NCBI GenBank assembly: GCA_029204045.2
Contig: CM055060.1
Span: 51,915,378-51,979,377, forward strand
Source: Tillandsia leiboldiana
Taxonomy: Eukaryota; Streptophyta; Magnoliopsida; Poales; Bromeliaceae
DNA length: 64,000 nucleotides
Reading direction: 5' to 3'
The notes under the pieces: generated by a model
The model's database searches: none
Seen by the model: the letters and a program-made list of their open reading frames with translations, nothing else
What the model was told of the DNA's origin: nothing
Part shown: one piece after another, positions 20,993-32,400 of the stretch
How positions within the stretch are numbered: the first letter of the stretch is position 1
Layout: each line of letters begins with the position of its first letter
Position numbers and translations under genes: made by a program

Positions 20993-23119
20993 TGTCACGT
21001 CCTGAATTTTAAAAAGTTGATCTAAATTTTTATTTTTTTTTATAAATCAGAGTTTAAAATTTTGAAACTCAAGAAATAAACAGACCGCCACATGCATAAA
21101 AAATTCTCTATTCACACGGACAGAGTCTCTCCTATATATGCTCGGCTAGGCAAGTACAACAGTGCAATCAGAGAGCAACATCAACAACAACTAAAATAAA
21201 ACATAAAACTCTACAACTAAATACATCCACAACTACTCATGGCATAATCCATAAATACTCCAATCAATAACAACTCCACAATCACAAGACGATAACAACT
21301 CCACAACTAAACTAAATATATGTAAGGCACAGTGGCCACTATAGCCAATAGCAGAGACAACTCTATCGCGACAGCTTACTAGATCGTCCCGACATCTCAG
21401 CACCTGAATCACCTGAAATGGTGGTCACCCAAAAGGTGTGAGATACAACATAAATGTATCCCAGCGGGCACAACGGGCCGAGAAATAGCAAGTCATACCT
21501 ACCGGATACTGTAATAAGCGGAGAACAAAACAAGATATAATCTGAGCGATAGATAATAATCATGATAAAAAGAAAACATGTACTCATGAAGTAAACTGAA
21601 CATGCTATATCTAACCATCAGATAAATCAGGACAATGTCAATATATCATGTTGTAGAACAGGGCAGGTATGACAATACATAAATGTCAAAGCTGTAAAGT
21701 AGAGTACCAATAATCATGTGCCAGTCATGCTAATAAATGCTGGAGTAACAATGCAAATCATGCATCAATACTAGAACTGAAATACCCAATCAATGTCGTC
21801 ATCGGTGATGAGGACCTAGACCAATGCCAAAGCTAGCACGTTCGGCTGACATATAACGCGGCACCATCGGTGCACTCAGGGGCACACGTGTCGCCACTAT
21901 CGTCCACTATGTGTAGCCTGGGGCTCACGGATCGCCACTATCAACCGCTTTACCGGTAAAGAATGCATTGTGGGGGATCAATCCCACGGCGTACGTGAAA
22001 TGGGCAGCTAGTGCTATGGCGATCATAATGCTGATGCTCAAGCTCGCAGTCAACAGACTGAACAATCGGCAATAAGCCAGATAATCCCTGTCGGGATGCT
22101 GAAAGCTGTAATCTCAACTGAGGTTGTATATCTGAAGCTATATCACTGAGGCTGTATAACAGAAATAGAACATCTGATGTTGAATAACAAAACTGTATAA
22201 CTGAAGCTAAACTCCTATTCTGGCATTCAGTATAGAATAGGAAAAGCTGATGTAACTGAGCTAGTGTCCAAGCAAGCATGGCATATGTCCAGGTGTATAT
22301 CTCTATATATACTAAGTGCTGAGAATGATAGCATATCGATAAGCTCATGTTACGCCCCGGGGTCGAAACTGCGACCCGGGCTTGCCAACAGATCCGCCAC
22401 CTATGCTGTAATGTACCGAATTTTCGGCACATAAATAAATGTAAATAAAGGTGGTATGAAATACTAGTGTTATGAAAGTTGGGGAAGTAAGGAACATTTG
22501 GACGCGAGTTAGGCCCAAATCGGGTTAAAATGGAGAGATCTAAAAATTTATTTGAGAAAGGGGGCCTAGATTTTTAGTGCAAAATTCGCAGTGTCGGAAA
22601 ATTCCGAGAAAATTACGGGAGTCCCGTAAATATGTTTTAAGATCACAGAAAAAGTTTCGCGTTGATCGGATACCCGATAGTGAGAATGGGCTCCGCCAAC
22701 AGTGTCAAAAAATTCTGAGAAAATTACAGGAGCTGTGTAATTATGTTTTAAGGTCACAGTAAAAATTTCGTGTTGATCGGATACCCGGATTGCGAGAACG
22801 GGGTCCGCCAATGATTCTGGACACAGTAGGGCTTTGGTGACCCAGAAATGGTCCAAACTGAAAATTTAAATTTTTCTGTGATAAATTAGGCTGAAACGAA
22901 GCTGCCTGTCAAATTTGGACGGAAACGGACAAAAAACGGACAGAAAACGAGACAAAAAGGGATTTGCTGGCGCGCGGCGCTTTGCGGCACGCGCACAGCT
23001 GGCGCGCACAGGGCGCGGGGACGCGCGCCCGCATGGCGCAGGGGCGCGCAGTGCGTGCGCCCCGGTGAGTGGTGGCCGCCAAATGGCGGGCCCCCATTGG
23101 GAGGCCCGTGGACCCGGTC

Positions 23120-23238
23120 CACACCCTCCCTCCCTCCCTTCCTTTCCTCATTTTTCTTTTTTCTCTTCTTCTTCTTCCTTCTCCCCGCAGAATCTCCTCT
23201 CCTTCTTCCTTTTCTTCTCTGCCCGAGCACGAACGAGA

Positions 23239-23280
<42 letters not shown>
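23120..23280 (+). promoter_or_regulatory. C/T-rich tract and GA repeat, possible TATA-less promoter of LTR C
   Basis: CCTCCCTCCC-type pyrimidine patch followed by (GA)n, downstream of a CCAAT-type box at about 23092. No TATA box is evident nearby. If transcription starts here, the 23431-24615 array would be in the RNA leader. This is inference. Confidence 0.35.
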
Positions 23281-23285
<5 letters not shown>

Positions 23286-23430
23286 TCGTGGGAGATGGTG
23301 CGGCGCGTCGTGGACCTCGTGGGCAGTGCGACTGTACGAGGTAACGTTATTTTCGGTATTTTTGGGCACAATTTGTAGGGTTTCTTTTTGGACATTAAAT
23401 TTGACCCCGCGTCGTTTTACGTGTTAGGGA

Positions 23431-24615
23431 CCGTGTATACTCTGCCGTTTTGCTGCGCAGACTGTCGGGGGCGTTTTGGCGCGCCTCATTTTGCGTGCAA
23501 GTTGTAGAAAATGCACCGTTTTACGTGCGGATTCGACAAAAATGCGCAGTTTTGGGCGCAAACTCGGAAAACGTGCACCGTTTTGCGTGCAACGTTGAAA
23601 AACAAAAATGCACCGTTTTGCGTGCCAACCCGAGGTACGTGCTCTGTTTTGCGTGCCGGTTGTGTTATCGCACACCGTTTTGTGTGCAGTCTCTAATATG
23701 ACGCATCATTTTGCGTGCAGGGCTAGAGAAAAGTGCATCGTTTTGCGTGCAACCCTACAGTGAAGCATGTACCGTTTTGCGTGCAGATTTGAGGTACGTG
23801 CTCCATTTTGCGTGCCGATCAATTTAACGCGCACCGTTTTGCGTGCCGACCCTAATATTATGCATCGTTTTTCGTGCAGGGTTAGAAAAGACGTGCACCG
23901 TTTTGCGTGCAGATTTGAGATACGTGCACCGTTTTGCGTGCAACATTGAAAGAGAAAAGTGCACCGTTTTGCGTGCAGATTTGAGGTACGTTCTCCGTTT
24001 TGCGTGCCGATCGTATTATCGTGCACCGTTTTGCGTGCCGACCCTAATATTTTGCATCGATTTGCATGCAGGACTAGAAAAGTATGCATCGTTTTGCGTG
24101 CAATCCTACAGTGAGGCGTGCATCGTTTTGCGTGCAGATTTGAAGTACATGCACCGTTTTGCGTGCCGATCGTGTTGTCGCGCACCGTTTTGCGTGCCGA
24201 CCCTAATATTATGCATCGTTTCTCGTGCAGGGTTGAAAAAGACGTGCACCGTTTTGCGTGCAGATTTGAGGTACGTGTATCGTTTTGCGTGTCGGTTGTG
24301 TTGTCGCGCATCGTTTTACGTGCACTTTCTAATATTATACATCATTTTTCGTACAGGGTTAGAAAAACGTGCACCGTCTTGCATGCAACCCTACAGTAGA
24401 TCGCGCATCATTTTGCGTGCAGATTCGAGGTACGTGCACCGTTTTGCGTGCCGGTTGATTTAACGCGCACCGTTTTGCGTGCAGACTAAAATGACGCGCA
24501 CCGTTTTGCGTGCGGGTTTTTAATGACATGCATCGTTTTGCGTGCAGGATTGTAGGACGTGCACCGTTTTGCGTGCGGACTCGAGGGAGGTGCACCATTT
24601 TGCGTGCAAGCTCGA
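23431..24615 (+). repeat. array of about 35 TGCACCGTTTTGCGTGCA-like dyads, LTR1
   Basis: Core motif is an imperfect dyad: TGCAC, eight bases, GTGCA. Copies recur about every 30-35 bp. The spacers are not random but are drawn from a few recurring types (GATTTGAGGTAC, GACCCTAATATT, AGGGTTAGAAAAG, AACCCTACAGT). This gives a higher-order pattern. Long open frames on both strands here are by-products of the repeat. Confidence 0.92.
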
Positions 24616-25082
24616 GGAGACAAGTGGAATCGCGCAGGGACCAATTGCAAGTGTCTACAAGCAATTGGGTACACTACAAGGTGGGGAATTCTGCCGAAAA
24701 TGGGTGACCTCTCCCCTTGCTCCTTTGCTTTTCGATTTGAAGCATGATAGTAGCCTGTTAGAGGCATTAGGTAATTATGAATAAGATTGCATGTTTAGAG
24801 GAACACAGATGAAAAGAGCAACTGTTGGTTGCCAATAACAGATGATATATGTGCATGTGTAGAGAAATTTAGAGGAAAAGTGATATTTATGATTTATCCA
24901 CAATAGGGGATAAATTTGTATGTGTAGATGGACACAGATGATAAATGCAACTGTCAGTTGCCAAAAGAAGATAATTCATTTTCATGTGCAAAAAGGACTT
25001 AGAGGATAAATATTATTTTTATGATGGATATGAAAATAATTGCATGCGTAGAAATGAGTAATTACTTGATGACTGTGATCAT

Positions 25083-25860
25083 GTTAGGGTACAACCCTAG
25101 GAATCATGTGACATAAGGGAACAGAACTTGTTGGTAGTAAGACTAGGAGAAAACCTAGTTTAGGGGTTTGACGAGTGACATCAACTTAGGAGTTATCCTA
25201 GGAAGGATGAGTGGCATGGTCTTAGGTGATAACCTAAGGACACTGGATAGAGTGATCAACATAGAGTCAGAAAACTCTAGGTGTATATGACATGGAACTT
25301 AGGTAAAGAGAATCTAAGGAGAACTAGTGTTCAACATAGAGTCAAGGAACTCTAGGATGAATATGACATGGAACTTAGGTAAAGGGGACCTAAGGTGAAC
25401 TAGTGATCAACATAGAGTCAAGGAACTCTAGGATGAGTATGACATGGAACTTAGGTAAAGGGAACCTAAGGTGATCCAGAGGAGTTTAAACTCACAGACA
25501 GGAAATTAGAGTCAGTGTAACTCTAAGCTAAAAGTGGAACAGAAAAAAATAGAGTTAAGTTAACTCTAGGATTCAGTAAGGAATCAAGAGAAGGGAAAAA
25601 TGGATCAAGTGTGGAGACATGAAAGGGAAAACAGGAAATTAGAGTCGATGTAACTCTAAGTTAATAGTGGAACAGGAAAATAGAGTTAAGTTAACTCTAG
25701 GATTCAATGAGGAATCAGGAAAGTGGGATAAGATCCCAAGGTTAAAGAGTTGATCAAATATAACCCTAGAAAGTCATAGGGTGTCTGGGCAAATGGACAA
25801 TAACTTTAACTTCAATTTGAGTTAAATAAATGAAGGTGAAATGTTTAAGAGTCCAGGAGA
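25083..25860 (+). repeat. array of about 20 different short hairpins, LTR1
   Basis: Consecutive inverted repeats with 5-8 bp perfect stems and mostly 3-7 nt loops, each different. Examples: ACTAGG/CCTAGT near 25143, CTTAGGT/ACCTAAG near 25213 and 25375, TAGAGT/ACTCTA near 25262 and 25335, TAGAGTTA/TAACTCTA near 25552 and 25682. AGAGTC/GACTCT lies near 25835. A 60-odd-bp unit is tandemly repeated about three times within it (25290-25470). Confidence 0.85.
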
Positions 25861-26165
25861 CTCTCTAATTATCCTTATGGCAAGACCTAGGATAAGAGGT
25901 AATAAATGTAAAAGGTAAAGTTTAATAGCAAGCTAAAAGCGGCTAAAAGAGCATATCGAGAATGTAAAGGGCGCCTTCGAATTTGAGACTCGTCATTGTG
26001 GAGCAGGACTCCCTGGGCAGTGACCCGTCGGACGAGGTACTTTCGAAAGGCTAAAAGTGAAAGTAAAGAGCTAAATGCTTAAAGAAAGAGATTGCCAGTG
26101 GCAAAAGGGAGCTACAAGCTCGTATAAGACAGAAAAGCAAGTGTTAAGAGCAAAGAGGCCAAGTG

Positions 26166-26232
26166 CTAAAGTAAAAGAGAAAGAAAAGAGAAAGAAAAGA
26201 AAAGAGAAAGAAAAGAAAAGAAAAAGATAAAA
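26166..26232 (+). repeat. A/G-rich simple repeat
   Basis: AAAGAG/AAAGAAAAG repeats in LTR1; the LTR2 copy is at 33279-33345. Confidence 0.9.
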
Positions 26233-27282
26233 TGGGCGTACCTCCGGGGGTGAACGTACAACTGTCGGAGTTGGACAGGGTCCCTCTCCCGGGCAGCGAC
26301 CCGTATGACAGGTTCTAGAGTACTCTTGTCAGAGTTGGGCAGTGACCCTATCGGGCAGTGTCCCGTATGACAAGTCCCCCCGGCAGGACGGGGTAACACT
26401 TGCGAGTGTTATCGGCAACCTTAGAAATCTTATCTGATGGTAGCAGGACTACCGGGCTGGGGCCCGTTGGATAAGAATTTCTGAGGGTTAACTTAAATTA
26501 AACCACCATAGGGTAAAGAATAAGAAGAACAGAGAGTGACCAAGGTGGCCGGGTTAGGGTAACCCAGAATACTGCGGCTTAGTGGCCGAGTTGGTGGTTA
26601 GTTGCCTAGTGTGGCTAGACAGAGTAGTGCTGGGTAGATGGTTATACACAGATAGTGTAGTGATATGTTATATTGCATAGCTGCATTTTGATATTGAGGA
26701 TTTAGTTTCCTAGCACTATTATTATTTCTTCCATTGGACCAAGTGGTGTAGGACACTTTTTCTCGGTGGTTGAACCCACTGGGAACTCTGTCGTAGTTCT
26801 CACACCCCTTGGGTGACTCCCCCCCCCCCCCCCCCCACAGGTTCAGGTATGGATGCAGCGATCGCGACGGTTCAGAGGCAGACGGCGAGATATACGACAG
26901 GGGCAAGGGCCCAGCAGCATAGAGACCAAGAGGGTCTAGCAGAGGTATCCCATTTTTATATTTCTTGAGTGAACCTTGTATGGTGAGGAAATGATGTAAA
27001 AGAATTGTAATAAATTTTATTAGCAAGTTCAGAAATGTAAAGTGTAATAAATTTAAGTTATGGTTCACTCTTGTATGCTTTCATTATCGCTTAAACTGTT
27101 TGTTTATAAAATAAAAGTTCAAATTTATAGTGATTTTTAGTACTCTGATATTGAGCTTCCGCATACACTTGTTGTGTTATTATGGATGTTACCGTTCCTT
27201 TCGGGTAGGAAAAGGTCTTACCCGATTGGCGGGTCTGTTGGCGTGCCCGAACCGTACAAATTGGCGGACTCGGGGCGTGACA

Positions 27283-29499
27283 GATTATAGTGGTATCAGA
27301 GCCTAGGAATAGTCCTAGGTGGTTAGCGAATCTTAGGGAGACCCTAGGGATTAGCACGAGAGAGTGTGTGGATTATTGAGCGAAAGTATTTGATTGGTTA
27401 TTGTTGTTCCCAAAAAGGATGTTGGGACTGATCGAGGGCGACAAGCTTTTATTCTTCGGATATTACGTTGGCGGCCGACAACGTAATGTTGGAGATGAAA
27501 ATGAGTACCCTCTTATACTTTCGCATGATTGGGTCGACGAGCCATTTTGTCGGTATATAGAGTGCGCGTTGCTCAAATGGCTAAAATTTGGGCAAATCAT
27601 TTCGTTGTGGTGTGCATATTAGCGATGACACCACGCAGGGATACGCGCTTGTCTCGACTCGAGCCACGAGAGGGCTCTGGGTCGAACAAGGTACACGAGC
27701 TGCGATAGCAGGGGCCGCACTTATTGGTGGTCCAGCAGCAGATCAAGCTTCTTGCCGTCAGCGAAAATTTTCCGCCGACAGGAAGGCTGATTCCAACGCC
27801 TAAGTGTGGCGTCGATGTGACAGTCGGAGCAGATAGATAGGCTCCGGTGGCTGATAGCGCAGCAAGCTGAGGCTGCACAAACAACGTGTGAGTATACGGC
27901 GTCGCCGCCTGTAGGGGCGACAGTAAAGGGAATGGCAGCGGCCGCCGAACTTTTGTCGGCGCAGCCAACACCTTCAGCATAGGGTGTTTTACGCTTGTGT
28001 CAGCTAGGTTGCTGGCAAAGTATGGTTAGTAGGTCCAGTGAGTGACCGACTCGCGAGGTAAATAGTGATCGCTATGTCGCGAGAGCCAAGTTGCTGTGCC
28101 CTAAGGGTTAGGGCAAGGAAGATTTACGGGCCTGGCGGCGTGAGTTCGCCCTGATGACGGTAGTAACCGTGTGGCGTGACGATTGTGGCTGAGTTGCCGC
28201 ATAGTAAAGTTAGTGAGGCCCAGAGTAGGCTTCAAGATACGAGGATCTCTCGAAAGAGCGAGAGTTTTATGTTGACGGTCTGATGGATCGGTATAATGGC
28301 AAGGATTGCCACCGCAGGGTTTGCGTGTTAATCACCAGAGTGGTGAACGGGTTATAGTGGTGCCTCAACCCAGTTGGGAGAGGTGTATAGGAGTCATACG
28401 CGTGTTTAAGCAAGTTGCTTAACGCTGGACTTTATGAGTCAGCATGGGGGCGTAGGACGCCCAACTGTTTGGGTGCTCATGGAGCACGAGTATTGTTTAG
28501 CCAGAGAGGGCTGATTAGGTGACACATTAGCCTGTGCCCAGTGTGGCCAGAGTTGATAGAGGGTTCGGGTCGTGAATTGACGACTAGTTAGTTGGTTTTG
28601 CTCAGTGAGCGTAGTGGTCGCGTTGCGACGATTAGCGGGTTCGCTTGGGGACGATCCGTGCCTGGACCATGTTTGTGGACTGTGGGCCTGTAGCCCAGTG
28701 GGCAGGCGCAGTCGGCTGTGAGAGACAGCGGCCCGAGACCTGAGGGCGGGGCATGATAGAGATTTGGTCGGGGCGGTAGTCCGAGCGATGACCCGGGAAC
28801 GTGGAATGCCACGTGTGAGCCTTGAGGCTGTTAGTACACTGAGAGTGTGTGATGTGATCAGGCCGTAGGGCTAGTGATGATTGAGGTATTGTAGCTCCTA
28901 GTGGGAGTGTTGGGGGAGTAATCCTAAGTGTGGATCTACCCGTTTGACGATTGGGTCTGTGGACTAGTTTTGGGCTATAGGCCCCTATTTGACCGTGGTC
29001 TGTGAACCTATTAGTAGTCTGAGATGTCGGGTTAGCTGATAACCTGTGGATTTAGAGCACTAGCAGTGTGCGTGATAGCTGAGGACTTGTGGATTGGCCT
29101 TTGCCCTCCACATTAGGCAGGGGAGCGATTGGAAAGAATATGCGGTAAATGTAATTGTTGCAGATGCAACCTCGTTGTGAAAGAATGACGGCGGAATTAA
29201 AGTGGAAATTTCGCAAATAAAGATTGGATCATTCGTGGCAATTGAGAGAACAAGTGCTCAACTGTGTCTTTCACCTACTTGGTGAAAGTGGCCAGACACC
29301 AGGTCTGTGTTTGTCCCTAAATTGCGATAGGGATTCATGAATGAGTTGCTCGTGTAGTCCTGGCGAGCAGAAAATTTGATGCCGGTCACGATATACAGTG
29401 AGCCCAGTAGTGAGGGCAAGATTTCCTCCCTCTCGATCAAGTAGGAGTCGAGATGTGATTCAAGTTTCGAGGACGAAACTTATTTTAAGGGGGGTAGAA
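27283..29499 (+). other. internal region of element C (2.2 kb, non-coding)
   Basis: Primer site TGGTATCAGAGC at 27291-27302. An ATG at 27625 opens a short frame (MTPRRDTRLSRLEPREGS...) that resembles the start of a Tekay gag but stops after about 27 codons. TTTCGAGGACGAAAC near 29466 and the purine tract AAGGGGGG (29488-29495) are the normal 3' signals. The middle 1.7 kb has no recognisable protein. Confidence 0.75.
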
Positions 29500-32400
29500 T
29501 GTAATGTACCGAATTTTCGGCACATAAATAAATGTAAATAAAGGTGGTATGAAATACTAGTGTTATGAAAGTTGGGGAAGTAAGGAACATTTGGACGCGA
29601 GTTAGGCCCAAATCGGGTTAAAATGGAGAGATCTAAAAATTTATTTGAGAAAGGGGGCCTAGATTTTTAGTGCAAAATTCGCAGTGTCGGAAAATTCCGA
29701 GAAAATTACGGGAGTCCCGTAAATATGTTTTAAGATCACAGAAAAAGTTTCGCGTTGATCGGATACCCGATAGTGAGAATGGGCTCCGCCAACAGTGTTA
29801 AAAAATTCTGAGAAAATTACAGGAGCTGTGTAATTATGTTTTAAGGTCACAGTAAAAATTTCGTGTTGATCGGATACCCGGATTGCGAGAACGGGGTCCG
29901 CCAATGATTCTGGACACAGTAGGGCTTTGGTGACCCAGAATTGGTCCAAACTGAAAATTTAAATTTTTCTGTGATAAATTAGGCTGAAATGAAGCTGCCT
30001 GTCAAATTTGGACGGAAACGGACGAAAAACGGACAGAAAACAGGACAAAAAGGGATTTGCTGGCGCACGGCGCTTTGCGGCACGCGCACAGCTGGCGCGC
30101 ACAGGGCGCGGGGACGCGCGCCCGCATGGCGCAGGGGCGCGCAGTGCGTGCGCCCCTGTGAGTGGTGGCCGCCAAGTGGCGGGCCCCCATTGGGAGGCCC
30201 GTGGACCCGGTCCACAACCTCCCTCCCTCCCTTCCTTTCCTCATTTTTCTTTTTTCTCTTCTTCTTCTTCCTTCTCCCCGCAGAATCTCCTCTCCTTCTT
30301 CCTTTTCTTCTCTGCCCGAGCACGAACGATTCCTTTTCTTCTCTGCCCGAGCACGAACGAGAGAGGGAGAGAGAGAGAGAGAGAGAGAGGGGAAATTTCG
30401 TGGGAGATGATGCGGCGCGTCGTGGACCTCGTGGATAGTGCGACTGTACGAGGTAACATTATTTTCGGTATTTTTGGGCACAATTTGTAGGGTTCCTTTT
30501 TGGACATTAAATTTGACCCCGCGTCGTTTTACGTGTTAGGGACCGTGTATACTGTGCCGTTTTGCTGCGCAGACTGTCGGGGGCGTTTTGGCGCGCCTCG
30601 TTTTGCGTGCAAGTTGTAGAAAAATGCACCGTTTTGCGTGCGGATTCGACAAAAATGCACAGTTTTGGGCGCAAACTCGGAAAACGTGCACCGTTTTGCG
30701 TGCAACGTTGAAAAACAAAAATGCACCGTTTTGCGTGCCAACCCGAGGTACGTGCTCTGTTTTGCATGCCGGTTGTGTTATCGCACACCGTTTTGTGTGC
30801 AGTCTCTAATATGACGCATCATTTTGCGTGCAGGGCTAGAGAAAAGTGCATCGTTTTGCGTGCAACCCTACAGTGAAGCATGTACCGTTTTGCGTGCAGA
30901 TTTGAGGTACGTGCTCCGTTTTGCGTGCCGATCAATTTAACGCGCACCGTTTTGCGTGCCGACCCTAATATTATGCATCGTTTTTCGTGCAGGGTTAGAA
31001 AAGACGTGCACCGTTTTGCGTGCAGATTTGAGATACGTGCACCGTTTTGCGTGCAACATTGAAAGAGAAAAGTGCACCGTTTTGCGTGCAGATTTGAGGT
31101 ACGTTCTCCATTTTGCGTGCCGATCGTATTATCGTGCACCGTTTTGCGTGCCGACCCTAATATTTTGCATCGATTTGCGTGCAGGACTAGAAAAGTGTGC
31201 ATCGTTTTGCGTGCAATCCTACAGTGAGGCGTGCATCGTTTTGCGTGCAGATTTGAAGTACATGCACCGTTTTGCGTGCCGATCGTGTTGTCGCGCACCG
31301 TTTTGCGTGCCGACCCTAATATTATGCATCGTTTCTCGTGCAGGGTTGAAAAAGACGTGCACCGTTTTGCGTGCAGATTTGAGGTACGTGTATCGTTTTG
31401 CGTGTCGGTTGTGTTGTCGCGCATCGTTTTGCGTGCACTTTCTAATATTATACATCATTCTTCGTACAGGGTTAGAAAAACGTGCACCGTCTTGCGTGCA
31501 ACCCTACAGTAGATCGTGCATCATTTTGCGTGCAGATTCGAGGTACGTGCACCGCTTTGCGTGCCGGTTGATTTAACGCGCACCGTTTTGCGTGCAGACT
31601 AAAATGACGCGCACCGTTTTGCGTGCGGGTTTTTAATGACATGCATCGTTTTGCGTGCAGGATTGTAGGACGTGCACCGTTTTGCGTGCGGACTCGAGGG
31701 AGGTGCACCATTTTGCGTGCAAGCTCGAGGAGACAAGTGGAATCGCGCAGGGACCAATTGCAAGTGTCTACAAGCAATTGGGTACACTACAAGGTGGAGA
31801 ATTCTGCCGAAAATGGGTGACCTCTCCCCTTGCTCCTTTGCTTTTCGATTTGAAGCATGATAGTAGCCTGTTAGAGGCATTAGGTAATTATGAATAAGAT
31901 TGCATGTTTAGAGGAACACAGATGAAAAGAGCAACTGTTGGTTGCCAATAACAGATGATATATGTGCATGTGTAGAGAAATTTAGAGGAAAAGTGATATT
32001 TATGATTTATCCACAATAGGGGATAAATTTGTATGTGTAGATGGACACAGATGATAAATGCAACTGTCAGTTGCCAAAAGAAGATAATTCATTTTCATGT
32101 GCAAAAAGGACTTAGAGGATAAATATTATTTTTATGATGGATATGAAAATAATTGCATGCGTAGAAATGAGTAATTACTTGATGACTGTGATCATGTTAG
32201 GGTACAACCCTAGGAATCATGTGACATAAGGGAACAGAACTTGTTGGTAGTAAGACTAGGAGAAAACCTAGTTTAGGGGTTTGACGAGTGACATCAACTT
32301 AGGAGTTATCCTAGGAAGGATGAGTGGCATGGTCTTAGGTGATAACCTAAGGACACTGGATAGAGTGATCAACATAGAGTCAGAAAACTCTAGGTGTATA

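Larger units (their letters stand above)
22407..27282 (+). repeat. LTR1 of element C (4876 bp)
   Basis: Starts TGTAATGTACC, ends GGGGCGTGACA. Blocks in order: conserved start (22407-22920), GC-rich segment with a CCATTGG box (22960-23130), C/T-rich tract and GA repeat (23120-23280), dyad array (23431-24615), hairpin array (25083-25860), and GGCAG/ACCCGT repeats (25980-26480). A poly-C run (26819-26837) and a 3' block shared with LTRs B and X2 complete it. Confidence 0.92.

Noticed and set aside
22886..23427. 169-170-codon frames on both strands at the start of LTR C
   Set aside because: GC-rich and GA-repeat sequence; no domain, and opposite-strand frames overlap fully.
23706..24463. Open frames of about 200 codons on both strands across the TGCAC/GTGCA array (also 30819-31576)
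   Set aside because: They exist only because the repeat unit lacks stops in several frames; the peptides are monotonous repeats (HRFACRF, ARKTVH) with no domain.
23431..24615. CRISPR-like regular repeats
   Set aside because: Plant nuclear context, repeat units vary, spacers come from a few recurring types, and the array lies inside an LTR with a second copy 7.1 kb away.
25083..25860. Telomere-like repeats (TTTAGGG words)
   Set aside because: TTAGG/CCTAA words appear as arms of inverted repeats with differing loops, not as head-to-tail TTTAGGG units.
27597..27980. 127-codon minus-strand frame in the internal region of element C (and its copy at 34704-35087)
   Set aside because: No recognisable domain, antisense to the element, and duplicated only because the element is.
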